Positions 24,130 through 32,120 of a stretch of DNA of 32,152 nt are shown piece after piece. This stretch comes from Candidatus Melainabacteria bacterium (GTDB lineage Bacteria > Cyanobacteriota > Vampirovibrionia > Obscuribacterales > Obscuribacteraceae). Location of the stretch: assembly GCA_020854255.1 (NCBI GenBank), contig JADZFV010000275.1, positions 1-32,152 of the forward strand. Direction: 5' to 3'. A program made the translations under genes and the position numbers. The notes under the pieces are model-generated. The model searched no databases and had not been told where the DNA came from. It worked only from the letters and a program-made list of their open reading frames with translations. The stretch's first letter is position 1. Every line of letters begins with the position of its first letter.

Positions 24130-24633
24130 TTATGAGCGCTCAGCCCAGGCTCCGGGTGCCTCACCCTGTCTCGGCTCTTCGATTTTGTCCACGCGGCGAG
24201 CGTGACGCCCGCCTTCGAATTCGGTATTAAGAAAGGCATCAACGGTCGGCTCCAGGAGGTTTTCGTCCATTGTCCGCCCAGCCATGCAAAGCATATTGGC
24301 ATTATTGTGCTGCCTTGAAAGCGCCGCCGTCTCAGGTTCGTGCAGAAGTGCGGCTCTTATCCCTCTCACTTTGTTTGCCACAATGGAAATTCCAACGCCT
24401 GAGCCGCAGCATAGAATGCCGCAAACAGTCTCACCTCGAGCAACCGATTCGGCGGCTTTTCTTGCATAGTCGGGATAGTCACAAGACTCTTCTGTAAACG
24501 TGCCGAAATCGATAAATTCAATCGATTTCCCAGACAGTAATTTCTTGATTTTTTCTTTCAATGCAAACCCGGCATGATCGCTTGCTATGGCAATCTTGCC
24601 ACCTTTGGCTTTTATTTGGCTGGCTAAAGTCAT
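24130..24633 (-). CDS. rpiB: Ribose-5-phosphate isomerase B
   Basis: A 167-residue RpiB/LacAB-family isomerase interconverting ribose 5-phosphate and ribulose 5-phosphate in the pentose phosphate pathway. It has the IAIASDHAGFALK start (D19, H20), FGTFTEESCDYPDYA, and the catalytic-loop GILCCGSGVGISIVANK, where C76 aligns with the catalytic Cys of E. coli RpiB. HNNANMLCMAGRT gives the conserved Asn and Arg phosphate contacts. About 20 extra charged residues (KIEEPRQGEAPGAWAERS) extend the C-terminus. ATG 24633 is followed by a short tail before the family core. It stands 79 nt downstream of the WYL gene on the same strand. Confidence 0.95.
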   Translation of the reverse strand: MTLASQIKAKGGKIAIASDHAGFALKEKIKKLLSGKSIEFIDFGTFTEESCDYPDYARKAAESVARGETVCGILCCGSGVGISIVANKVRGIRAALLHEPETAALSRQHNNANMLCMAGRTMDENLLEPTVDAFLNTEFEGGRHARRVDKIEEPRQGEAPGAWAERS

Positions 24634-24712
24634 GACTGTCCCTGGTAATCTGAAGCACTAAAACGAATGCGCTCTGTGGCTTCAGAGTTTATCAGCAAAA
24701 CGAGAAATGGAT

Positions 24713-25330
24713 CTAGCAGTAAGTTGCGTATCTCTGGGTTTTACGATGCGCAAAATCTTTCGGCGTTTCGAAGTGCTGCGCTGTTTCTTTCAGCTGTTTT
24801 ATCCTGTCGACGCGGAATAAAAGCACTTCTTTGCGCTCGTGACAATAAGCGACTACCCGCCAGAGTCCTTCTTCTTTAAGAATGGTCAGTGGGTTGAGTG
24901 TAATTCTGTCGACTGATTCTCTGGCAAAACTGTAATACTCTGCTTTCACCATTCTGTGGTCGACCAGTGCCTGTTCTAGCTTGGGCAGGGTTTCATCGGT
25001 GGCATACATGGGAAAGTTCATGATTTGCGTTTCGAGCTGCTCTTCGTTCATTTCATGTTCGATAAGAGAGAGGTCGAAATCGAGATCATCTTCACCATCG
25101 CAACCCAATACTGAGTCCACAATGGCGTCTGCTAGCTCATCCGACATAACCGAAAGTGCAGGAGCGACTTTCGCCGAGAGCTTCTCAATAATGTCCTTAA
25201 TCAGCTCGTCTCGGTCTTTGGAATGAATGGTGACGCCAGCTACTAGCTTATCCAGAAGCCTAGCACTGGTCAGAAGAAGAACACCCTCTTCCTGAGTCAG
25301 CTCCAGGCTGAACTTATCTTCCATGTCCAT
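24713..25330 (-). CDS. WYL-domain protein lacking an N-terminal HTH
   Basis: A 205-residue protein. The C-terminal half (about 115-200) is a WYL domain: KAEYYSFARESVDRITLNPL, then EGLWRVVAYCHERKEVLLFR, then VDRIKQLKET. WYL domains bind ligands or nucleic acid and usually sit behind a helix-turn-helix in regulators. Here the first 100 residues are acidic and helical (SLELTQEEGVLLLTSARLLD; DGEDDLDFDLSLIEHEM), resembling the helical middle region of PafC-like proteins but with no DNA-binding helix. AGGGGA lies about 7 nt before ATG 25330; a TTG at 25333 and an ATG at 25324 are close alternatives. It may need a partner for DNA binding or act as a ligand sensor. Confidence 0.8.
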   Translation of the reverse strand: MDMEDKFSLELTQEEGVLLLTSARLLDKLVAGVTIHSKDRDELIKDIIEKLSAKVAPALSVMSDELADAIVDSVLGCDGEDDLDFDLSLIEHEMNEEQLETQIMNFPMYATDETLPKLEQALVDHRMVKAEYYSFARESVDRITLNPLTILKEEGLWRVVAYCHERKEVLLFRVDRIKQLKETAQHFETPKDFAHRKTQRYATYC

Positions 25331-25511
25331 CAAAAGTCCCCTAAGCTAATGCGGCTAAACCGATTCTTTACTGATGGTATGTCCTATTTCTAGCCTAGCA
25401 CCCGAGTGCCGTACACGGAAGCATTTGACGGGTTTTTGTGCCCGCCGGAAAGCTGATTTAATGCGTCCAATAGTTGTGCAGTATTTTATTAGTGACCTGT
25501 ATTAAACGAGA

Positions 25512-27278
25512 TCACATGCGCTCCGGCGCCGATACACCGATTATCTTGAGCGCATTCGCCAGCACTTGCTTAGTGGCAAGAATCAGGCCCAGTCTAGCTT
25601 TCGTGACCGATAAATCATCCGTGATCACGCGCGAGACTTCATAGAATTTTTGCAAAGCATTGGCCACATCATATGCATATCTGGCCATTCTTCCCGGTAA
25701 TCTCGCCAGAGCGGCTTCTTTCACCTCGTCCGGGAAAGAATCAAGCTTTTGCACGAGCTCCTTTTGATACTGGAAGACCTCGTGACCGGGATCGAAGGCG
25801 GCTCTGAAGGATTCCGGTTTTGCCCTGTAGTCAGTCTTATATTGCTCGAGCTGCTCAGCCGACAATACTGGTTTTTCAGTCACTTCGCTTTCTTGATTTA
25901 CTTGCTCTTCTGTGGCGCGCCGCAAAATAGCAGCACAACGCGCATGTGCATATTGTATGTAGAAAGCGGGATTCTCTCTGGAAGTGCGCTTGGCCAGCTC
26001 GAGATCGAAATTAATTGGATTTTGCGGATTGGATTCGGCCAGATAATACCGCGTGGCATCGACGCCCACTTCTTCCATTACTTCTTCCAGGGTGACTACA
26101 GTACCGGCTCTTTTGGACATCCGCACCATCTGCCCTTCACGGTTGAGATTTACTATCTGCGTGAGGATAATTTCGAGTTTGTCGGCATCCAGATCCAGCG
26201 CTTTTACGGACGCTTTCAACCCGGGTACCTGACCGTGGTGATCGGCGCCCCAAATGGTTACGAGCTGGTCGTAGCCGCGCTTGTATTTGTCCAAGTGATA
26301 GGCGGCATCAGCGGCCAGATAGGTTGTCACACCGGTGCTCTTGCGCAGCACTCTGTCTCTTTCGTCGCCCAACTCCTTAGACTTCAGCCAGAGCGCGCCT
26401 TCAGATTCGTAGCTCTTCTCTCTCTTTTCGAACTCTTGAAGCACAGATGAGACTGCATCTGAAGTGTGCAAAGACGTCTCCGAAAACCAGGTGTTGAAGT
26501 TGACGCCCAGGCGTGAAAGTAGCTTCCTCTGCGACTCCATAATGGTCATCTTAGTGATTTCGCCGAGGGTTTTTGCGCCCTCGTCTTTGTCCAAATTCAA
26601 ATATTTATCGCCGTATTCTTTGACTATCGGCTCCATAAAATGCTTTAGCGATTCTTCCGGATATCCGTCTTCCGGATAAGGCACATCGCGCCCCTGAAGG
26701 CGCTGATAAAGAGCAAACGCGCAATAGCCAAGCTGAACGATTTGCACGCCCGCGTCATTGACGTAAAACTCCTGTTCTACAGAAAATCCCACAAAAGAAA
26801 ACAAGTTGGACAGGCAGCTGCCATAAACCGCCCCCCTGCCATGACCTATGTGAAGATCGCCTGTGGGGTTGGCAGAAACATACTCAACAAGAACTCTCTT
26901 TCCGTCGCCGATGTTCAAGCTGCCGAATGCTGCGCCTTTGTTGTGAATGTTACTGAGGGCCGCTTCCATCCAGCCAGTCGCCAAATGGAAATTGATAAAG
27001 CCGGGAGGAGCAACGGCGAGACGCTCGATGTTCTCTTTTCCGGCTTCCTCATCCTTTTCAATGTATTCAGCTAAGATCTCGGCGATTTTGATGGGCGACA
27101 TCTTTGCCTGACCGGCCAGCTTTAAGGCCGTACCGACAGCCAGGTCGCCGTGCTCGGGAAGGCGCGGGCGCTCAACCACAACCGCAAACGGGCACTCTTT
27201 CAGTGGTCCCAACTTTCCATCTTTCGTCGCTCTGTCAATTGCCCGCTCGACAAGGCCAGCCAGCCTCTCGGAAATCAC
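25512..27278 (-). CDS. argS: Arginine--tRNA ligase
   Basis: A 588-residue class I synthetase charging tRNA-Arg. The N-terminal Arg_S additional domain that recognises the tRNA D-loop covers about 1-115. The HIGH motif is intact at residues 143-146 in SANPTGDLHIGHGRG. The KMSKS equivalent is RMSKR at 386-390, a common ArgS variant. The DALR anticodon-binding domain forms the C-terminus (RENPAFYIQYAHARCAAILR onward). GTG 27278 is the start, preceded by AAGGAGA at a good 7-8 nt, which decides it. Length is normal. It is flanked on the same strand by a WYL gene downstream (181 nt) and a DJ-1 gene upstream (83 nt). Confidence 0.97.
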   Translation of the reverse strand: MISERLAGLVERAIDRATKDGKLGPLKECPFAVVVERPRLPEHGDLAVGTALKLAGQAKMSPIKIAEILAEYIEKDEEAGKENIERLAVAPPGFINFHLATGWMEAALSNIHNKGAAFGSLNIGDGKRVLVEYVSANPTGDLHIGHGRGAVYGSCLSNLFSFVGFSVEQEFYVNDAGVQIVQLGYCAFALYQRLQGRDVPYPEDGYPEESLKHFMEPIVKEYGDKYLNLDKDEGAKTLGEITKMTIMESQRKLLSRLGVNFNTWFSETSLHTSDAVSSVLQEFEKREKSYESEGALWLKSKELGDERDRVLRKSTGVTTYLAADAAYHLDKYKRGYDQLVTIWGADHHGQVPGLKASVKALDLDADKLEIILTQIVNLNREGQMVRMSKRAGTVVTLEEVMEEVGVDATRYYLAESNPQNPINFDLELAKRTSRENPAFYIQYAHARCAAILRRATEEQVNQESEVTEKPVLSAEQLEQYKTDYRAKPESFRAAFDPGHEVFQYQKELVQKLDSFPDEVKEAALARLPGRMARYAYDVANALQKFYEVSRVITDDLSVTKARLGLILATKQVLANALKIIGVSAPERM

Positions 27279-27361
27279 CCGGCAGTCTCCTTTAAATGGC
27301 TAAGACTATCTAGGCTACCATCCGGCGCGCTTGCGTGGTTCTAGTTATGAAATGGCGGAGG

Positions 27362-27910
27362 CTAAACCTTAACCTTAGCCAGCTCCTTGATAATTGTCTC
27401 GGCAAAATCCGAGGCTGCAGGGGGTCCGTCGGCTGTAATTATGTGCCCGTCCTGCACTACCGGCTGATCGACATAATTGGCATGTCCATCTTTCAAGGCT
27501 TTCAAAGACTCGGGCATCGGATAAACCGTTGCCTGTTTGCCTGTGAGCACCCCAGCCCTGGCAAGAACTGCGCCGGAAAGGCAAATTGCGCCGATAACCT
27601 TGCCCTGGGAATTGAGGTTTTTCAACAGTGTGTGCAGATTGTGATCCTCCCAGAGATACTCCGGAGAGCCCATTCCGCCTACAACCACCGCACAGTCAAT
27701 GTCGTCGGCATGCAAGTTGCTCACAACCACATCCACATTGGCGGTCGCGCCCAGCATGCCTTTGGCTTCGCCCAGGCGGGTCGACGCGACCGAAACCTGC
27801 GCGCCGGCATCCAGGAACGCCTTCTGGGGAGTGGTCAGCTCCTCATCCCGAAACTGGTCGGGAGCAATGACCAGTACTACCTTGAGACCTTCCAGACGTT
27901 TCGTCGCCAT
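27362..27910 (-). CDS. DJ-1/PfpI family protein
   Basis: A 182-residue single-domain protein of the DJ-1/ThiJ/PfpI superfamily. The nucleophile-elbow Cys is C110 in GAICLSGAVLARAGVL, and the conserved acidic residue that lowers its pKa is in FRDEEL (E23/E24). VVVGGMGSPEYLW is the glycine-rich strand-turn before it. Members include glyoxalase III/deglycase-like stress proteins and chaperones; the PfpI-type His is not obvious, so protease activity is not claimed. AGGAGG lies 6 nt before the ATG, a strong ribosome binding site. Confidence 0.9.
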   Translation of the reverse strand: MATKRLEGLKVVLVIAPDQFRDEELTTPQKAFLDAGAQVSVASTRLGEAKGMLGATANVDVVVSNLHADDIDCAVVVGGMGSPEYLWEDHNLHTLLKNLNSQGKVIGAICLSGAVLARAGVLTGKQATVYPMPESLKALKDGHANYVDQPVVQDGHIITADGPPAASDFAETIIKELAKVKV

Positions 27911-28351
27911 GCTAACCTCCTAAAATTTTCAAACGCCAGAAGGCGCTCTCTCTGCACAGGTTGCCTTGTATTCAGTTTTTTGTGTTGAATTGATCTTATT
28001 ACATTTCAAAGGGTGATAAGTTAAACGGTAGAGTGCGCGCGTCTTCCGCAGACCAGCACGAAGGCGCCCTTACAAGTTTGAGCAAAGCGTGGCATGATTG
28101 CCATTGGTGATCTGGAGGCCGGTTTGATACCCTGAACTGAGCACCACAGGTGATGCCGGGATGATAGTTTCCAACATACAAAAAAGGCGCCCGTTAAGCG
28201 CTAAAGTTGAAAGATTTGAATTAACTGGTACCGATTTGTGTAGACACCGCATTCTGCAAATCGCTGACAAAGCCGGCGAGACTCCGGTGCTGGCGGGCGA
28301 TCGAGGGTGTTTCCAGGCACCCGAGCCTACTCGAATTTGTGCAGGTTGGTA
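27911..28351. other. Intergenic region upstream of the DJ-1 gene
   Basis: 441 nt with no supported gene. It holds the DJ-1 promoter/leader and the 3' region of the Spy-like gene. I looked for tRNA, tmRNA, SRP RNA, RNase P and cobalamin, TPP or T-box elements and saw none. A GC-rich patch (28270-28335) can fold locally, for example GGGTG/CACCC around 28305-28322. A 66-codon minus-strand frame (28070-28270) shows no ribosome binding site or recognisable domain. Confidence 0.5.
28180..28204 (-). terminator. Weak hairpin with six-T run after the Spy-like gene
   Basis: On the minus strand GCGC-TTAACGG-GCGC is followed by C and TTTTTT. The T-run is good; the four-pair stem is short. It would end the sigma/anti-sigma/Spy transcript about 150 nt beyond its last stop. 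Confidence 0.4.
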
Positions 28352-28894
28352 CTAGTTGCCTTTGCCAGAATTGGTTTGCAACACCCGCTGCATCAAGCCC
28401 TGGAGACGTGTGGGCATCTCGTTGGTCTGCACATTCGGATGCATTTCCTTTTGCTTCGCATCGATACGCGCTTGAATCATGACTCCCAACTGATGCTGCT
28501 GGTTCTCGTTCAAGACCTGGCGTTTGCGTAAGTAATTGGCAGTTGCCGCAGCATTGAGCTGTTCTTTTTTGCGAGTGATTGACTGTTGTACAGCCATCAG
28601 CTCGACAGGATCAGCATTATGGGTTTCCAGAAGTCTCTGCAATCGACGCTGCTCGTCTTGAATGGCCGGCTTTATCTGATTGTAATCTTGCTGCCATTGC
28701 GATTCCAATGTTTGAATTTGCTGATTTTGTTGTTGTGTCAGATTGAGTTTGCTCCAATCGACACAACAACTTTCATCCGCAAAAGCCGGCATGACCAGCA
28801 CGGATTGGATACCGATTACGAGAACAACTTTCTTAGCGACTTTGTACATAGACCGGTTATTAATACCTGCACCACTAACCATCTTAGTACTCAT
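28352..28894 (-). CDS. Spy/CpxP-like periplasmic LTxxQ protein
   Basis: A 180-residue exported protein. After a basic N-terminus comes a signal peptide (YKVAKKVVLVIGIQSVLVMP ending AFA-DES). The mature part is all helical and Gln-rich, with the LTxxQ-type motif LNLTQQQNQQ and a second copy-like LNENQQHQL, as in Spy, CpxP and zinc-resistance proteins that bind unfolded envelope proteins or sense metal. A Cys pair (SCC) follows the cleavage site. Possible starts are GTG 28912, ATG 28894 (GAGG at good distance) and ATG 28882, right after the upstream TAA; 28894 is chosen. It overlaps the anti-sigma gene end by 11 nt, so the two are translationally coupled. It is probably an output or feedback sensor of that sigma system. 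Confidence 0.8.
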   Translation of the reverse strand: MSTKMVSGAGINNRSMYKVAKKVVLVIGIQSVLVMPAFADESCCVDWSKLNLTQQQNQQIQTLESQWQQDYNQIKPAIQDEQRRLQRLLETHNADPVELMAVQQSITRKKEQLNAAATANYLRKRQVLNENQQHQLGVMIQARIDAKQKEMHPNVQTNEMPTRLQGLMQRVLQTNSGKGN

Positions 28895-29801
28895 AGAGAA
28901 CCGCCTCTGCACTGCCAGAGGGCTCAGCTAATGCCGATTCTATCAAGTAGTCCTCTGCACTTACAGTCTTTATTGAGGAAGTTCCAGGAGACATTAGCCA
29001 AAAACTACCAAACCCCATGATACCTAAAATTACAGCCGCCGCAGCGCTCATCCAGTAAGCGCGACGCATGCCAGGCTTGGACTTGGACTTTTGTTGATTG
29101 GCCGCACGCGGTGTAAATTGCACCACTTGCAGCTGAGACTTGATTGCCGGCCAGAGATCGAAGTCTTCCGGGATATCCGGTTTATAGTGTTCTCTTATCG
29201 CTTCGCCCACACTAGAGAGCCTGTTGAACTCATCTCTGCACCCCTGACAATCCACAAGGTGCGTGGTGATGGCGCGATGCCGCAATGTGGCAACTTCCTG
29301 GTCTATATAAGGAGAAAGCTCCGTGTGAATGAGAGCACAGTCTTCATTCAGTCTTGATTTAACCGCCGGCCAGAGATCTACCTTAAAGTCGGCAGGTAAC
29401 TCCAGACCTTTGGAAATAAATTGATTGGTTGTATTGAGCGTTTTGAATTTGGCCAGGCACTCCGGGCACTCTTTAAGGTGTGAATTGACACCCTCCTGAG
29501 CCGGTGCCGGCAATTCGCCGTCCAGATATGCCGATAAATCTTCGTCCATGACCTGGCACACAGTCGGCACCTGGTCTTTCATCTTGGCCCAGAGATCCGG
29601 CATTTCCAGATTGTCCGGTTCAAATTCTTTTGCCATCAACTGGCACAATGACTTCAGTGTTTCCATTTCCTGGGTGCAATTCGTGCAGCCGGAAAGGTGT
29701 CCCTCAACTTCAGCCTTGAGCTGCTTGTCAAGCTGTTCGTCTATCAGCGCTGACAGCTCCATCCTGTATTTTTCACAAGTCTCGACCATAAGACCGATCA
29801 C
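28884..29801 (-). CDS. Membrane anti-sigma factor with three tandem zinc (ZAS) modules
   Basis: A 305-residue protein with three CHCC zinc modules in tandem: C9/H35/C39/C42, C82/H108/C112/C115 and C155/H181/C185/C188. All ligands repeat at exactly 73 residues. Each module ends in a conserved D-L-W helix (W71, W144, W217), for example VDLWPAVKSRL and FDLWPAIKSQL. One membrane helix follows (about 249-270, YWMSAAAAVILGIMGFGSFW), then a short outside tail of about 35 residues. Known ZAS anti-sigma factors hold ECF sigma factors at the membrane until a signal triggers release. GTG 29801 overlaps the sigma stop by 4 nt; ATG 29789 with GGGGTGA upstream is an alternative. The periplasmic tail is too short for a normal sensor domain. 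Confidence 0.9.
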   Translation of the reverse strand: MIGLMVETCEKYRMELSALIDEQLDKQLKAEVEGHLSGCTNCTQEMETLKSLCQLMAKEFEPDNLEMPDLWAKMKDQVPTVCQVMDEDLSAYLDGELPAPAQEGVNSHLKECPECLAKFKTLNTTNQFISKGLELPADFKVDLWPAVKSRLNEDCALIHTELSPYIDQEVATLRHRAITTHLVDCQGCRDEFNRLSSVGEAIREHYKPDIPEDFDLWPAIKSQLQVVQFTPRAANQQKSKSKPGMRRAYWMSAAAAVILGIMGFGSFWLMSPGTSSIKTVSAEDYLIESALAEPSGSAEAVLYEY

Positions 29802-30427
29802 CCCGATATTTCAGCTTGCGAGTTGCTGCTCTCAAGATACGGTTTAAGCATCTCTTGCAACTTCAATCTGGCTCTAGCTATTCGCGATTTGACGGTTCCC
29901 ATCTCTGTTTTTGTCAGAACCGCAATTTCCTCATAACTGAGACCCTCCACTTCCCTTAAGACGATACTGGTCCGAAACTGTTCCGGGAGTTTCATCATGG
30001 CTGCGCGGATGACTTCATTGACCTCTTTGTTTAAAACATTTTCATCGGGAAGAGCCGATGAGTCGGCGATATCGCGGGTTGCGCCTTCGCCTCCGTCGTC
30101 GTCGTCGCCGATTCCCTCATCCATAGATACGGTCGGCAACTTGCGAGGGCGCTTGCGCAATTCGTCATAAAAGATGTTCGTGACGATCTGGGTCAGCCAG
30201 GAGCGGAAAGAAGAAGGGTTTCTCAGGTTGTTGATATTTCTCCAAACCCTGATAAATACTTCCTGCGCAAGATCTGCAGTATCTGTCCAATCGGGTGCCA
30301 ATTGGTAAAGAAGTGCATATACGGTGCGCTGATGGCGCTTGACCAGCTCTTCGAATGCTGCCGGCTCGCGCCTCTGGCAGGCCAGTACAAGGTCTCTATC
30401 GCTTTTTTGGCTATAGCCTGTCGCCAT
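29798..30427 (-). CDS. ECF-type RNA polymerase sigma factor (SigE/SigW-like)
   Basis: A 209-residue ECF sigma factor. Region 2 is about residues 20-90 (EELVKRHQRTVYALLYQLAP, TADLAQEVFIRVWRNINNLR, FRSWLTQIVTNIFYDELRKR). An acidic linker (DDDDGGEGATRD) separates it from region 4 at about 140-195 (LPEQFRTSIVLREVEGLSYE, EIAVLTKTEMGTVKSRIARA). ATG 30427 has GAGAGGAG 6 nt upstream, a strong site. An ECF-type promoter GGAAC-N17-CGTC lies about 30 nt upstream, so it is very likely autoregulated. The downstream membrane zinc anti-sigma gene overlaps its stop by 4 nt, the classic cognate pair layout. Confidence 0.95.
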   Translation of the reverse strand: MATGYSQKSDRDLVLACQRREPAAFEELVKRHQRTVYALLYQLAPDWTDTADLAQEVFIRVWRNINNLRNPSSFRSWLTQIVTNIFYDELRKRPRKLPTVSMDEGIGDDDDGGEGATRDIADSSALPDENVLNKEVNEVIRAAMMKLPEQFRTSIVLREVEGLSYEEIAVLTKTEMGTVKSRIARARLKLQEMLKPYLESSNSQAEISG

Positions 30428-30455
30428 GGCGACTCCTCTCGACGATTATTGTTTT

Positions 30456-30481
30456 GACGCTAATAGCGAGTTACGTGTTCC
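30456..30481 (-). promoter_or_regulatory. ECF-type promoter of the sigma/anti-sigma/Spy operon
   Basis: On the minus strand GGAAC (30477-30481) is followed by exactly 17 nt and CGTC (30456-30459), the canonical ECF -35/-10 pair. Transcription would start near 30449, giving a leader of about 20 nt that contains the ribosome binding site. This points to autoregulation by the adjacent sigma factor. Confidence 0.75.
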
Positions 30482-30604
30482 GGGGGTAGACGGGATCCGT
30501 TCTTGTTTTCGCCATCGGCCCCTATATCGTATCACTGGTATCTAACTGATCTGGCATGCATTGCCGCTTTCGCGCACATTTAGTACGCGAACGTTAAGTG
30601 AGCA

Positions 30605-30630
30605 GGAACGACAGCCGGTCTGCCATCGTC
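30605..30630 (+). promoter_or_regulatory. Second ECF-type promoter, pointing toward metK
   Basis: GGAAC (30605-30609), 17 nt, then CGTC (30627-30630): the same nine bases and spacing as the sigma operon promoter, on the opposite strand. It would give a metK leader of about 220 nt. No other GGAAC-N17-CGTC was found by reading the remainder of the window on both strands. Confidence 0.65.
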
Positions 30631-30763
30631 TCTATCCTGGCTGCATCTTAAATCCTTTCTCTAGTATAGATCTGGAAAGGTGCTAGCATGACTGATGCCT
30701 TGTTCTCAAGAATGGCTTTGTAGCCTGATTTGAGCAAACAACTGGCAGAGACGGCGAAGCAGA

Positions 30764-30779
30764 CGGGCAGAGTTGCCCG
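30764..30779 (+). promoter_or_regulatory. Hairpin in the metK leader
   Basis: CGGGCA-GAGT-TGCCCG is a perfect 6-bp stem, followed 13 nt later by TTTTT. It lies 81 nt before the metK start, within the leader implied by the upstream promoter. It does not match SAM-I, SAM-II or SAM-VI consensus elements I know. Confidence 0.4.
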
Positions 30780-30860
30780 GCATTGAGCCAATTTTTGCAT
30801 CCACCATTGGCATTGATTGCTCGAAATACCTTGGCCGCCATATCCAAAGGAGATACAGCC

Positions 30861-32120
30861 TTGTCTACCAGATATCTATTCACCTCGGAATCAGTCACAG
30901 AGGGACACCCGGATAAAGTCTGTGATCAGATTTCCGATGCCATCCTCGATGCAATCTTGGCACAGGACCCCAAAGGACGCGTGGCCGCCGAGTGCTGCGT
31001 ATCGACCGGGCTGGTTCTGGTGACAGGCGAAATCACAGCTAACGCTAACATCGACTACCAGAAGCTGGTTCGCAGTGTAATTGAAGAAATCGGCTACGTC
31101 GGAGAGCATGGCGGTGGCTTCGATGCCAACTCCTGTGCGGTTCTTACAGCCATCAACAAACAATCTCCCGATATTGCCTCGGGAGTCACCAAGGCTCACG
31201 AGCATAGAAATGAAGGCTCTTCTGAGAAAGAAGACGAAATCGGCGCCGGCGACCAGGGCATGATGTTCGGTTATGCCTGCGACGAAACGCCTGAATTGAT
31301 GCCTCTGCCGATTTCAGTTGCCCACCGCATTGCCCGTCGCCTCTCAGAAGTGCGCCACAAAGGCACTTTGGCTTACTTGAGACCGGATGGCAAGACACAG
31401 GTCAGCGTCGAATACGACGGCGACAAGCCGGTGCGCATTGATTCAATCGTAATCTCCACGCAACACGACCCGGAGATTGACGGCGCCACAGACAATGAAG
31501 CAGTGCAAAAACGTATTGCCGCAGATTTGAAGGCGTATGTCATACAGCCTGTTTTCCAGGATCTGTCCATTAAACCGGACGATCAAACTCGCTATCTGAT
31601 TAATCCGTCCGGACGCTTTGTCATCGGCGGCCCGCATGGCGACGCCGGCTTGACCGGTCGCAAAATTATCGTCGACACCTACGGCGGCTACGCACGCCAC
31701 GGCGGCGGCGCATTCTCAGGCAAAGATCCAACCAAAGTGGACCGCTCGGCAGCTTATGCAGTGCGCTGGGTGGCAAAAAACATCGTCGGCGCCGGCATCG
31801 CCTCGCGCTGCGAAGTGCAGATTGCCTATGCAATCGGCGTTGCCAGACCTGTATCCGTGCATGTGACCACATTCGGCACAGGCAAAATCTCCGACGAGAA
31901 AATCACTGACATCGTTCAGGAAGTATTCGACCTGCGTCCAGCCGCCATTATTCGCGCGCTCAGGCTCAACGAAATGCCGAAAGAACGCGGCGGTCACTTC
32001 TTCCAAAAAACTGCCGCGTACGGCCACTTCGGAAGGACCGACATCGATGCTCCGTGGGAAAGACTTGATAAGGTGGAAGCTCTAAAAAAGCACTTGCCCA
32101 AGGCAGTGGGCGCAAAATAG
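30861..32120 (+). CDS. metK: S-adenosylmethionine synthetase (methionine adenosyltransferase)
   Basis: A 419-residue MAT making S-adenosylmethionine from methionine and ATP. The three family domains show [40 protein letters not shown] (signature 1) and [20 protein letters not shown] (signature 2). The chosen start is TTG 30861 (reading [18 protein letters not shown]), with AAGGAG 8 nt upstream, which decides it; an earlier in-frame ATG at 30783 would add 26 residues without homology or ribosome binding site. It is divergent from the ECF sigma operon, with an ECF-type promoter at 30605-30630 facing it. A possible vegetative -10 (TATAGA at 30665) lies in between. Confidence 0.97.
   Translation: MSTRYLFTSESVTEGHPDKVCDQISDAILDAILAQDPKGRVAAECCVSTGLVLVTGEITANANIDYQKLVRSVIEEIGYVGEHGGGFDANSCAVLTAINKQSPDIASGVTKAHEHRNEGSSEKEDEIGAGDQGMMFGYACDETPELMPLPISVAHRIARRLSEVRHKGTLAYLRPDGKTQVSVEYDGDKPVRIDSIVISTQHDPEIDGATDNEAVQKRIAADLKAYVIQPVFQDLSIKPDDQTRYLINPSGRFVIGGPHGDAGLTGRKIIVDTYGGYARHGGGAFSGKDPTKVDRSAAYAVRWVAKNIVGAGIASRCEVQIAYAIGVARPVSVHVTTFGTGKISDEKITDIVQEVFDLRPAAIIRALRLNEMPKERGGHFFQKTAAYGHFGRTDIDAPWERLDKVEALKKHLPKAVGAK

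Noticed and set aside
28013-28080. tRNA-like stretch with GGTAGAGTGCGCGCGTCTTCCG
   Set aside because: It resembles a D-arm, but no T-arm (GGTTCRANNCC), acceptor pairing or CCA is found nearby.
28070-28270. 66-codon minus-strand frame upstream of the DJ-1 gene
   Set aside because: No ribosome binding site, no domain, and it overlaps the likely terminator of the Spy-like operon.
28180-28351. Cobalamin or other metabolite riboswitch in the GC-rich patch
   Set aside because: Some fragments resemble GCTGG/CCGGTG elements, but the ordered consensus blocks are missing and no vitamin gene is adjacent.
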